Shown here in pieces: positions 26,716-34,956 of a stretch of DNA of 51,539 nucleotides (position 1 is the first letter of the stretch; every line of letters begins with the position of its first letter). The stretch is from JBCBWG01 sp964579305. GTDB lineage: Bacteria; Pseudomonadota; Alphaproteobacteria; Rhizobiales; Hyphomicrobiaceae. The translations under genes and the position numbers were made by a program. The notes beneath the pieces were generated by a model. The model was not told the origin of the DNA. It searched no databases and was given only the letters and a program-made list of their open reading frames with translations. The DNA lies in assembly GCA_964579305.1 (NCBI GenBank), contig CAZOGY010000009.1, forward strand, positions 1-51,539. The letters run 5' to 3'.

Positions 26716-26898
26716 TTTGCGCAGATAACGCACGGGCATGGCGGATCGTTCGCGTGATCACAGTGTGGCCCAGGTGCCTTGTGCGGCTTGAGACCGGCGG
26801 CCATAACACGTGACCGGTTTCGTGGTTCCACGCGCGCATTTGACCCGCAGCGCCGGAGTTACGCCCACCATCCCGCCAGTCCGGAGCTCGATATCCTC

Positions 26899-28281
26899 AT
26901 GTCGACACGTCAAAAGGGCGATCCGAGCCCGTTGATTGAAAACCGCGCCGATCTCGTGGCGTGGTTCGCGGCTGGCGAAAAGCCGACGAGCCAATGGCGC
27001 ATTGGGACCGAGCACGAGAAATTCGTGTTTGATACCGATACCTTGCGGCCTGTTCCCTATGAAGGTCCGCGCGGGATTTCCGCATTGATGCGGTCGCTGA
27101 TCGACGAGTTCGGTTGGGAGCCTATTGAAGAAGCCGGCAACGTCATTGCATTGAAACGCCCCTATGGCGGGGGGCTTGAAACGATCTCTTTGGAGCCTGG
27201 CGGCCAGTTTGAGCTGTCCGGGGCGCCGGTCGACAATCTGCATGAGACGTGCGCGGAGGCAGGCGAGCATCTGCGCCAGTGCTTGCACGTTGGCGAGCGG
27301 CTCGGCGTTGGCTTCCTCGGCCTTGGGTTCACGCCGACTTGGTCGCGTGAAATCATCCCAACGATGCCCAAGCCGCGCTATGCGGTCATGACGCGGTACA
27401 TGCCCAAGGTCGGCCAAGACGGCCTCGACATGATGTACCGAACCGCGACGATCCAGGTGAACCTCGATTTCGGTTCCGAGCGCGACATGATCGACAAAAT
27501 GCGCGTGTCGCTTGCACTGCAACCGATTGCAACAGCGCTTTTTGCGTCATCGCCATTTCGCGATGGGGCGCAAAGTGGCTTCAAGTCTCTGCGCAGCGAA
27601 GTCTGGCGAGACACCGATCCTGACCGCACCGGCATGCTGCCGTTCGTGTTCGAGGACGGGTTCGGCTATGAGCGATATGTCGACTATGCGCTTGATGTGC
27701 CGATGTATTTCGTCTACCGGGACGGCAAATACATTGATGCGGCGGGCAGATCGTTCCGCGATTTCCTGGACGGCCGGCTCGATGTTCTGCCCGGGGAACG
27801 TCCCACCATCGACGACTGGTCCGACCATCTGACGACGATATTTCCCGAGGTCCGGCTGAAGCGGTTTATTGAGATGCGTGGTGCCGACGGAGGACCGTGG
27901 CGCCGCATCTGTGCTCTGCCGGCGTTTTGGGTGGGGTTGTTGTATGATGCCGGCTCACTTGGCGCGGCACTCGAACTCGTCTCGGACTGGTCGGCCGACG
28001 AACGCCAAGGCTTACGGGATGCGGTGCCGCGGGCGGGGCTGCAAACGCCATTCCGGGGCGGCACGGTCCAGGACATTGCAAAAGAGGTGGCTCGGATTGC
28101 TGCTGACGGACTGAAGAGCCGTGCGCGCCTGAACAGCCGCGGCGAGGATGAGACCATGTTCCTCGATTTCATCGAGGAAGCCTCGCAGACGGGCTTAAGC
28201 CCTGCTGACGAGCTTATCCAGCGCCTCGAACGCACCTGGGGCGGCGATATCAATCGCGTTTACACCGAGTATGCGTTTTAG
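26899..28281 (+). CDS. gshA: Glutamate-cysteine ligase (plant/alphaproteobacterial type)
   Basis: A 460-residue ATP-dependent ligase that forms gamma-glutamylcysteine, the first step of glutathione synthesis. Recognised blocks are WRIGTEHEKFVF, ISLEPGGQFELSG, LGLGFTPTWSR, MPKPRYAVMTRYMP, ATIQVNLDF and RFIEMRGADGGP, which fit the class shared by plants and alphaproteobacteria. ATG 26899 (MSTRQKGDPS) is chosen because similarity begins there; GGAG lies at 26883-26886. An 8-bp inverted repeat directly after the stop may end the transcript. Confidence 0.96.
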   Translation: MSTRQKGDPSPLIENRADLVAWFAAGEKPTSQWRIGTEHEKFVFDTDTLRPVPYEGPRGISALMRSLIDEFGWEPIEEAGNVIALKRPYGGGLETISLEPGGQFELSGAPVDNLHETCAEAGEHLRQCLHVGERLGVGFLGLGFTPTWSREIIPTMPKPRYAVMTRYMPKVGQDGLDMMYRTATIQVNLDFGSERDMIDKMRVSLALQPIATALFASSPFRDGAQSGFKSLRSEVWRDTDPDRTGMLPFVFEDGFGYERYVDYALDVPMYFVYRDGKYIDAAGRSFRDFLDGRLDVLPGERPTIDDWSDHLTTIFPEVRLKRFIEMRGADGGPWRRICALPAFWVGLLYDAGSLGAALELVSDWSADERQGLRDAVPRAGLQTPFRGGTVQDIAKEVARIAADGLKSRARLNSRGEDETMFLDFIEEASQTGLSPADELIQRLERTWGGDINRVYTEYAF

Positions 28282-28282
28282 G

Positions 28283-28329
28283 CAGCGGCCGCGCATCACC
28301 AGCGGGTCAGTGCAGGCGCCGGGCCGCTG
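28283..28329 (+). terminator. Inverted repeat after gshA
   Basis: CAGCGGCC (28283-28290) is complementary to GGCCGCTG (28322-28329), with a 31-base loop, starting two bases after the gshA stop. No T-run follows, so if it acts in termination it would need Rho; it could also stabilise the mRNA 3' end. Confidence 0.3.
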
Positions 28330-28588
28330 ACGGCGTGAAAAGATGCATGCGCGTTGGCGACATACGCAGGCTCGGTGGGCAAGACCGTCGATGTCAGGCG
28401 CAGCAAAACGCCGAACGTGATGGGCCATGGGACCCGGCCTGTGACGGGGGAGTTCAGCTTGTATTCATGGCATCAGGCCTACGTATAGGTTGAAACCTGA
28501 CCGCACATGCCCGTCCGTCCCGTCCTTGCTTTGCTACGGCTTGCTCGCGTTGATCGGTGTGTACGCCCGAACCGTTCGTGGAGACTCC
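28330..28588. other. Intergenic region between gshA and small secreted protein gene
   Basis: The whole gap is 307 bases including the repeat at its left end. I see no conserved gene, RNA or repeat in the rest. A purine-rich GGGGGAG at 28446-28452 is not followed by a credible reading frame. Confidence 0.4.
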
Positions 28589-28819
28589 ATGGTATCGCCA
28601 AACCGCAGAGGCGCGCTGGTTGTGACCGCCGCAGCGCTTGTGCTGACGCTGACCGGTGCTGTTGGCGTGATGCAGACGCTTGGCACACCAGATGCCAGCG
28701 CAAACGCCTGCACAAGCGCGTGCCGGAGTGCCTACAACGCGTGCCGTGTCCGGACCAAGGGCAGCGGCGCTTGCGAAAACGCGTACCGTGCCTGCCTGCG
28801 GCGCTGTTCGGGCGGCTGA
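28589..28819 (+). CDS. Small secreted cysteine-rich protein, unknown
   Basis: A 76-residue protein with a clear signal segment (ALVVTAAALVLTLTGAVG) and a short mature part holding six cysteines. They form two mirrored groups, C-x3-C-x6-C and C-x6-C-x3-C (TSACRSAYNACR and CENAYRACLRRC). The symmetric layout suggests a two-helix hairpin locked by disulphides. TGGAGA at 28579-28584 precedes ATG 28589. I do not recognise the family. It converges with the lutC gene 76 bases downstream and has no obvious operon partner. Confidence 0.6.
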   Translation: MVSPNRRGALVVTAAALVLTLTGAVGVMQTLGTPDASANACTSACRSAYNACRVRTKGSGACENAYRACLRRCSGG

Positions 28820-28895
28820 TAAGGGCTCTTGCCGCCAACCGATTAGATTGCGCGTGGCGGTCCGCCCTGCTGGCGTCAATTTCTCCCGCACAACC

Positions 28896-29603
28896 TCACA
28901 TGCCGTTGACGATCACCACACAGACCTGCCGAGGCCCGTGTGCGCCCATCACGATGCGGCCGCCGATGTCGCCCGTGCGTGACGGGCCGGAAATCAAGTT
29001 CACGGTGCGAGGCATCGTGCTATCGCCGAACGTTTCGCGCACGCGGGAAAAACCGTCTTCGTAAGGCCCAACGATCGATGAGGCGGCGACGACGACCAGG
29101 TGCGTTTCGGGCAGAAAATTCAGTGTGACCGGATTTGCAGATCCTGATGCCAGCATCATCGTGCCGGTTTCAGCAACGCCGGCCACGGCCTTGCTCAAAC
29201 CTGCGGTGTCTTCGGGCGCCGCCGGGCCTTGGGTGACTTCCAGCGACGGCACGTTGCCCCATGGCATCCCGGTCAAATCAGGATCGGAGCCCATGCGAAT
29301 GGTTTGGGGCAGGTTCTTGCCGCGTAGATAGTCGGCAACAGCTTGCGGCACGTCTTCGGCCGCGTCGACTTCGAGCACTGTGGTTCCCGCGGTCTCAAGC
29401 TGTGTGCGAAACAGCTCTTTCAGACTTGCGGCATCCTTGCCAGCGACGCGCTCGGGGATTGGATGGCGCGCGCGTGCGGTCAAATGCGCATCCGCCGTGG
29501 CGCGCCGTGCTGGATCGTTGGCAGACGCGCCAAGGCTCTTGCGGACGTTGGCAAGGATTGCGGCGCGGGCGCTGTTGGGCTGGGTCGTTTGGGGATTGCT
29601 CAT
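28896..29603 (-). CDS. lutC: Lactate utilization protein C (LUD domain)
   Basis: A 235-residue LUD-domain subunit of the LutABC L-lactate oxidation complex. The C-terminal half shows the family pattern VAETGTMMLASG, LNFLPETHLVVVAASSIVGPYED and ISGPSRTGDI. The first 100 residues are a variable helical region. Its ATG overlaps the lutB stop by four bases (ATGA), so the two are co-translated. Order lutA, lutB, lutC is as in Bacillus and other bacteria. Confidence 0.93.
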   Translation of the reverse strand: MSNPQTTQPNSARAAILANVRKSLGASANDPARRATADAHLTARARHPIPERVAGKDAASLKELFRTQLETAGTTVLEVDAAEDVPQAVADYLRGKNLPQTIRMGSDPDLTGMPWGNVPSLEVTQGPAAPEDTAGLSKAVAGVAETGTMMLASGSANPVTLNFLPETHLVVVAASSIVGPYEDGFSRVRETFGDSTMPRTVNLISGPSRTGDIGGRIVMGAHGPRQVCVVIVNGM

Positions 29604-31027
29604 CGTTCAAGCCCTGCCTGATGTTCGGCCCACAGCTGCTGGAACGTGCGTTTCTGAGGGGCGGGGAAATCGCGATGCTTCGTCCAGCCACCAGCAAGCG
29701 GGAGCCATCGCAACGAACCTTTGCGTCTTGAGATCGCCGAGAGAGACGCAATCGCAAGGCGGCTTGCTGTGTGATAGAGCGCTGGGCGTTTGGCAAACCA
29801 CGACCATACTTTCAGTCCCGCGCGGGCCGCCCAGGAGCTCTCGCCGGCCTTGAATTCGGCTTCGCGGTGGTGCCGCATCAGCTTTGGCAGCGGGATCTTC
29901 ATCGGGCAGACCTGTTCGCAACGTCCACAGAACGTGGATGCATTTGGCAGGTGGCCAGCTTCCTTCGTTCCAATCAGCGCTGGTGTGAGGACAGCCCCAA
30001 TCGGGCCGGGGTAGACCCAACCGTACGCATGGCCACCGACCGCATTGTAGACCGGGCAGTGGTTCATGCACGCGCCACAGCGGATGCAGCGCAGAACTTC
30101 GCGGAATTCCGTTCCCAGAAGCTCCGACCGGCCATTGTCGAGCAGCACGACGTGATAGGCTTGCGGACCGTCTGGGTCGTCCTGGCGCCGCGGACCGGTG
30201 GAGAAGGTGGTGTACGCAGAAAACTCCTGGCCGGTGGCAGAGCGGGCCAGAAGACGCAAAAGCGTTGTGACATCCTCAAGCGTCGGGACAACCTTGTCGA
30301 TGGAGGCAATCACGACGTGAACGCGGGCCAGTGACTGGGTCAGGTCGCCATTGCCCTCGTTGGTCACGATGATCGACGAACCGGTTTCAGCGACGAGGAA
30401 GTTTGCGCCGGTAATGCCTACATCGGCGGCCAGATACTTCTGGCGCAGAACCTGGCGGGCCTCGTCGACAAGTTGATGCGGTTCGGTCAGCACGCGATCC
30501 TGTTTCAGGTGGGTGTGCGTCTGGCGAAAGTCCGCCTCGACCTGCTCCTGGGTCAGGTGGATTGAGGGCGCGATGATGTGGCTTGGCGTCTCGCCGCGGA
30601 GCTGGATGATGTATTCGCCAAGGTCGGTCTCAGCGACTTCAAGCCCTTGCGCTTCCAAGTGGGCATTCAGGCCGATCTCCTCAGAGATCATCGACTTGCC
30701 CTTGGTGACGAGCTTGGCGTCGGCGTCCCGGCATATCTGCGCGATGATCTCACGCGCTTGGGCCGCGTCACTGGCCCAATGCACCGTTGCGCCCGCAGCG
30801 GTCGCATTGGCTTCATACGTCTCCAGGTAAAGGTCGAGATGTTCCAGGACCGCGTTGCGCAAGTCGCGGCCCACATCACGCAGCATCTCGAACTCGGGCA
30901 GTCGCTCGCGGGCGGCCGTGCGCTGGGCAACAAGTCCGCCGGGCAAACCAGCAAGCGCGCGCTGAAGCTGGTCGTCATCGAGTGCGACGCGCGCGTTATC
31001 TTTAAAGGCGTGTGAGGTCGGTTTCAT
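29600..31027 (-). CDS. lutB: Lactate utilization protein B, LUD + 4Fe-4S
   Basis: A 475-residue iron-sulphur protein of the LutABC complex. The N-terminal LUD domain spans about residues 60-290 (TKGKSMISEEIGLN and GANFLVAETGSSIIVTNEGNGD). Two 4Fe-4S motifs follow, CIRCGACMNHCP near residue 310 and CGRCEQVCPMKIP near residue 365. The C-terminal tail (KRTFQQLWAEHQ) is typical. It passes electrons from lactate oxidation toward the quinone pool. A gap of 120 bases separates it from lutA, longer than usual within this operon and without a strong hairpin. Confidence 0.95.
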   Translation of the reverse strand: MKPTSHAFKDNARVALDDDQLQRALAGLPGGLVAQRTAARERLPEFEMLRDVGRDLRNAVLEHLDLYLETYEANATAAGATVHWASDAAQAREIIAQICRDADAKLVTKGKSMISEEIGLNAHLEAQGLEVAETDLGEYIIQLRGETPSHIIAPSIHLTQEQVEADFRQTHTHLKQDRVLTEPHQLVDEARQVLRQKYLAADVGITGANFLVAETGSSIIVTNEGNGDLTQSLARVHVVIASIDKVVPTLEDVTTLLRLLARSATGQEFSAYTTFSTGPRRQDDPDGPQAYHVVLLDNGRSELLGTEFREVLRCIRCGACMNHCPVYNAVGGHAYGWVYPGPIGAVLTPALIGTKEAGHLPNASTFCGRCEQVCPMKIPLPKLMRHHREAEFKAGESSWAARAGLKVWSWFAKRPALYHTASRLAIASLSAISRRKGSLRWLPLAGGWTKHRDFPAPQKRTFQQLWAEHQAGLER

Positions 31028-31147
31028 GCGCTGAGTGTGTCCTCAGGTCGTGTCTGGCCGGTGTTGCGCATCATCGGCGCCGTCGTGTCAGAGCGGGCAC
31101 ACGGCCTGATGACGTTGCTGGCGATGCCTGAATGTTGAAACAAAAGC

Positions 31148-31927
31148 CTATTGGCCGTCGTCGGGCGCGGCAATGGGCGGATCGGTCAATTCGCCTGCGA
31201 GGACCTCGGCGACATGCCGCACCTGCATCTTGCTGCCTGAGCGGCGCAGCTTGCCGGCCATATTCATCAGGCACCCCAGGTCGCCTGCCAAAAGCAGGTC
31301 GGCCTCGGCGCCGGCCGCGTTGTCCGTTTTCTTCGTGACCATTGCGTTTGAAATATCTGGGTACTTGACCGAGAACGTGCCGCCGAACCCGCAACAGATT
31401 TCGCTGTCGGTCATTTCGACAAGCTGCAAGCCCTCAACGCTTGCGAGAAGCTGGCGCGGCTGGGTCTTGATCAAAAGCTCGCGCAGGCCGGAGCAGCTGT
31501 CGTGATATGTGGCGCTTGCGTTGAGTTGGGCATCGACCCTGGTGAGGCCACGCACGTCGACCAGGAACGAAATCAGCTCCCAGGTTTTGGCCGCGACCGT
31601 TTCTGCGCGCGGCCCCCAAGTCGGATCGTCGGCCAGGAGTTGTGGCGCATGCTTTTTGAGCATCCCGGTGCAGGATCCTGAGGGCGCCACCACATAATCG
31701 TAGCCCTCAAATGCCGTCACGATCTGCCGCGCCATTTCGCGTGCCGTTTCCCGATCGCCGGAGTTATAGGCCGGCTGGCCGCAACAGGTCTGCGCTGTTG
31801 GCACGTCGACTTGGCAGCCGGCTTTCTCAAGCAGTTTCACCGCAGCAAAGCCCACGCTCGGGCGAAACAGGTCAACGAGGCAGGTTACGAAAAGACCTAC
31901 GCGTGGTGTGTCGGCGTCAGACGACAT
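31148..31927 (-). CDS. lutA: Lactate utilization protein A, CCG-domain iron-sulphur protein
   Basis: A 259-residue protein with two cysteine-rich CCG domains, the LutA/GlpC/HdrB type. Domain 1 has VGLFVTCLVDLFRP, AQTCCGQPAYNSGD and SGSC. Domain 2 has TYHDSCSGLREL and SEICCGFGGTFSVKYP. ATG 31927 follows GGAG at a good distance; the open frame to 31987 is not conserved. Transcription is probably from the upstream LysR-side region, 108 bases away, or from a promoter of its own. Confidence 0.95.
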   Translation of the reverse strand: MSSDADTPRVGLFVTCLVDLFRPSVGFAAVKLLEKAGCQVDVPTAQTCCGQPAYNSGDRETAREMARQIVTAFEGYDYVVAPSGSCTGMLKKHAPQLLADDPTWGPRAETVAAKTWELISFLVDVRGLTRVDAQLNASATYHDSCSGLRELLIKTQPRQLLASVEGLQLVEMTDSEICCGFGGTFSVKYPDISNAMVTKKTDNAAGAEADLLLAGDLGCLMNMAGKLRRSGSKMQVRHVAEVLAGELTDPPIAAPDDGQ

Positions 31928-32035
31928 ATGAGCGGCTCCGGGTTGCGACTTTGGCCGCATACCTGCCCGCAAACCGGCTTGATCCACAAGGGGCTGGCGC
32001 GCAATTGCGCAGTGCGCTGGAGCCGTTTGGCGCGA

Positions 32036-33022
32036 TTATGCCGCCGCGCCGGTACTTGCCGTGGCACCGCGGCTGCGACCGCGCTTGGACTTGGCGCCAG
32101 CCACGCAAGCATCGAGATCGAGGTCCTTGTGCCAAGCCGGCTCGACGCCGTAACGCTCGGAAAAGAATTCGATGAAGACATTCACCTTGGCCGGCATGAA
32201 CTCCCGGCTTGGGTAGATCGCGTAGATCCCTGAACTCGAGGTGCCGCGGAAGTCCGGCAAAACGATTTTCAACGAGCCATCGCGCAAGTGATCGGCAACA
32301 TCCCAAAGTCCGCGCAGGCCAATGCCGACACCAGCCAAGAGGGCAGACCGCGTGAAATCGGCCGAATTACTTGTAAGTTTGCCGTGAATACGGACCGTGC
32401 GCGAGCGGCCGTCTGCGTCTTCCAGGCGCCACGCCTCTTGCGTTCCGGTTGGCAAACAGGTGTGCAGGTCGAGGTCGTCAAGCGTTTCGGGGATGCCGGC
32501 GCGCTCAAGATAGGACGGGGTCGCACACAGGACGCGCGGCTCTGAGGCCAGCTTCTTGGCGACGAGGGATGAATCTTGCAGATCCCCGATCCGCATCGCG
32601 ACGTCGAAGCCATCGCGAATAATGTCGATGATGTCGTCGCTAACGTGCACGTCCAGGTCGATCTCAGGGTAGGCGTCCAGGAACTCAGCCAAGTGCGGCG
32701 CGATATGCTGTGACGAAAATGCCGTTGGGACGGTGACCTTCAGTCGTCCGCGCGGCTTTGTGTTGCGGCGGCTGACAAAATCCTCAGCCTCTTCAACCAG
32801 GCTCAGGATGTCGACGACGCGCTTGAAATAGCCTTCACCGGTTTCGGTGAGGGTGAGGTGGCGCGTGGTGCGCTGAAACAGGCGGGCGCCGAGGCGGTCC
32901 TCAAGCAGGCTTATCCGTTTTGACACCACTGCGGGAGACAGGCTCATCTCCCGCCCAGCGGCCGACATATTCCCGGTCCGGGCGACACGCGCAAAAATTT
33001 CCAAGTCGCTGATGGCGGTCAC
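32036..33022 (-). CDS. LysR-family transcriptional regulator
   Basis: A 328-residue LysR protein. The N-terminal winged helix-turn-helix is DLEIFARVARTGNMSAAGREMSLSPAVVSKRISLLEDRLG. This form, with LSPAVVSKRI in the recognition helix, is common among regulators of carboxylic-acid metabolism. The effector domain covers about residues 90-300, and the C terminus carries a basic Ala/Ser/Arg tail. GTG 33022 is chosen over ATG 33055 because AAGGA sits seven bases before it and the domain begins at once. It precedes lutA in the same direction and is divergent from glcDEF, so it is the likely controller of one or both operons. A dyad fitting T-N11-A lies 19-33 bases upstream of its start. Confidence 0.93.
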   Translation of the reverse strand: MTAISDLEIFARVARTGNMSAAGREMSLSPAVVSKRISLLEDRLGARLFQRTTRHLTLTETGEGYFKRVVDILSLVEEAEDFVSRRNTKPRGRLKVTVPTAFSSQHIAPHLAEFLDAYPEIDLDVHVSDDIIDIIRDGFDVAMRIGDLQDSSLVAKKLASEPRVLCATPSYLERAGIPETLDDLDLHTCLPTGTQEAWRLEDADGRSRTVRIHGKLTSNSADFTRSALLAGVGIGLRGLWDVADHLRDGSLKIVLPDFRGTSSSGIYAIYPSREFMPAKVNVFIEFFSERYGVEPAWHKDLDLDACVAGAKSKRGRSRGATASTGAAA

Positions 33023-33040
33023 AACAAATTCCTTTCGGTG

Positions 33041-33055
33041 ATGGATCGCATCCAT
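33041..33055. promoter_or_regulatory. Candidate LysR box (perfect dyad)
   Basis: ATGGAT-CGC-ATCCAT is a perfect 6+6 inverted repeat with a 3-base centre. It contains T (33042), eleven bases, then A (33054), the T-N11-A rule for LysR-type operators. It lies between the divergent LysR and glcD genes, close to the regulator's own start, as expected for autoregulation. Confidence 0.55.
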
Positions 33056-33131
33056 TGACGCCGATCGCCCCCCGTAGTGGAGATTATGGCTCGTGTCGAC
33101 AAAAGTGTGTCTCCCAGAAAATCGTTCGTGA

Positions 33132-33158
33132 TTGATGTTTTTACATTTCGTTTAAAAT
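33132..33158 (+). promoter_or_regulatory. Tentative promoter for glcDEF
   Basis: In the only AT-rich stretch of the divergent region, TTGATG (33132-33137) and TAAAAT (33153-33158) resemble -35 and -10 boxes, separated by 15 bases, shorter than the usual 17. The start of glcD is 120 bases downstream. Suggestive only. Confidence 0.3.
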
Positions 33159-33277
33159 GGCCCGCATCCGTGTCGTTGTTGCATCGCATGGCCCTTCCTG
33201 TCCTTGCAGACTTCGCCTAAGGACGCGAGCGCGTGCCTGCCGCATGGCAGTCTAACTGATCAAACGGGGGACAAGCC

Positions 33278-34954
33278 TTGCGCAGTGTTGCTGCAGCTTT
33301 GGGCGACCGCGAGCGTGATGCCACAACCGGCGGGCGCCGGCGCGGGCGCAATGCGGCTGAAACCTTTGACGGGCGGCTGCTGGAGATCTTGCCGGAGGCG
33401 AGCATTGTTCGCGATGCCACGGGGATCGCCGCCTTCGCGCCTGCCGGGCGCGCACGGGCAAAAGCTCAGCCGATTGCCGTGGTTTTACCGCGCACGGTTG
33501 GCGAATTGTCGGCCGTTGCGCGTTTGGCGGCCGAAGCCGGTGTTGGCATTGATGTCCGCGGTGGCGGCAGCGCGATTGAAACACCGCACTGGGACGAAAC
33601 GGGAGCCTTGGGCGCGCAAGGTCATGGCAATGGCTTCGGACACCACGGGGACGTGGTTGCGGTCTCGTTGCAAGGTCTCAGGCGGATTTATGAAATCGAC
33701 CCGGTTTCGCGCCTGGTCCATGTTGAATGCGGCATCTCGATTGATGCGCTTCAACATGCTCTGGCACGCGCTGGACTGTCGCTCGGCGGTCTTCCGTTCA
33801 GTTCCCAAACCGCAACTTTAGGCGGCGGCCTGGCCACTGATGCAGACGGCCCGTTAGGGCTTGGACAAGGGACCTTACGAAACGCGCTTGCAGGGCTCAC
33901 GGTGGTGCTTCCGGGCGGCCGTGTTGTGCAGATCGGCCACGGTGGTCTGGACAGTCCCAACGTGGATCTTGCGCGTTTGCTGTCGAGCGCGGTTTCCGAT
34001 GCGGTCATCTTGGCGGCGGCTTGGCTGCGCGTGCGGCCACTGGCTGGTGCGCGGGCCGAACTCGTTTTTGGCTGGCCAACTGTCCGGGCCGCCATCGACG
34101 GCGTTTTGGGGGCCGGCCAATGGCGCTCTGGCTGGCAATCGGCCGTCGTCGCTGAGGCGGGGCAGCTCGATCCCAAAATCTATCAAGTGGACACGGGCCG
34201 CGCCGATGGCGCGATTGGCTTGGTGACAGTGGAAGGTGCGGGCGATGATCTTGCCGCGCTCGCTGCGATGGCGCGTGACGGGCTTTTCGCCCATGGCGGC
34301 CGGGATCTGGCGCGCGACCAGGCCTTCGCTGCAACAGGCGATCAGGCCGACGCTTATTCTGGCCTCACACCGGTTGCGCGGGCCTTGGCCATGGCGCAAT
34401 CCGCAAACGGTGCGAGCGGGGCGATCACGGCCGGCCGGCCAGCGGCCAAGGGCGCGTCGGCTTTGGCCTCCGGCCTGCATCATATGGCTGAGCATCGCCG
34501 AACTGAGTATCTCTGGCAGAGCCACTATTTGCTGGCGCTGAGATCACCCGGTGCCGTGATGATCGATGCGGCGGTGGCGCCCGCATTGCATGCCGGCCTT
34601 GCCGATGAGATCGCTGACGTGGCGCCTCAGTACGAAGTAAACGTTGCTGGTTTGCATCGTGCATTGGAGGGCTACACGAATTGGGTTGTGTCGCCGGCAG
34701 GCAGCGCAACCGACAACGACGGCGTCGTCGGCTTTGTTCGCGAACTCGCCGCGCGCGTTGGGCAAGCCGGTGGCACGTTGGCGGTGCGCCATGGACGCCT
34801 GCCGGCCGAGCTTGAGGCGGCCGCCCAGTCCGACCTGATCAGCGATCTGGAAGCTGAGCTGATCGGCGCCGTACGCGAGGCGGGATTGGGGGTTGCACGC
34901 GCGGGAACTTCAGCGCCCTCGCACGCGCAGCTTACCGAAATGGGCGAGGTCTGA
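33278..34954 (+). CDS. GlcD-like FAD-linked oxidase subunit, divergent
   Basis: A 558-residue protein with a PCMH/VAO-type FAD-binding domain: QPIAVVLPRTVGELSAVARLA, VDVRGGGS-like IDVRGGGSAIE, IDPVSRLVHVECGISI and TATLGGGLATDADGPLG. These correspond to blocks of GlcD, but the classical GlcD sequences (RGAGTGLSGGA and GGNVAENAGG) are strongly altered and the usual C-terminal 'DP..hlNPGK' ending is absent. It is longer than standard GlcD (about 500). TTG 33278 is preceded by GGGGGA at 33266-33271. It heads an operon with glcE-like and glcF-like genes, two bases from the next start. Substrate could be glycolate, D-lactate or another 2-hydroxy acid. Confidence 0.75.
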   Translation: MRSVAAALGDRERDATTGGRRRGRNAAETFDGRLLEILPEASIVRDATGIAAFAPAGRARAKAQPIAVVLPRTVGELSAVARLAAEAGVGIDVRGGGSAIETPHWDETGALGAQGHGNGFGHHGDVVAVSLQGLRRIYEIDPVSRLVHVECGISIDALQHALARAGLSLGGLPFSSQTATLGGGLATDADGPLGLGQGTLRNALAGLTVVLPGGRVVQIGHGGLDSPNVDLARLLSSAVSDAVILAAAWLRVRPLAGARAELVFGWPTVRAAIDGVLGAGQWRSGWQSAVVAEAGQLDPKIYQVDTGRADGAIGLVTVEGAGDDLAALAAMARDGLFAHGGRDLARDQAFAATGDQADAYSGLTPVARALAMAQSANGASGAITAGRPAAKGASALASGLHHMAEHRRTEYLWQSHYLLALRSPGAVMIDAAVAPALHAGLADEIADVAPQYEVNVAGLHRALEGYTNWVVSPAGSATDNDGVVGFVRELAARVGQAGGTLAVRHGRLPAELEAAAQSDLISDLEAELIGAVREAGLGVARAGTSAPSHAQLTEMGEV

Positions 34955-34956
34955 TT

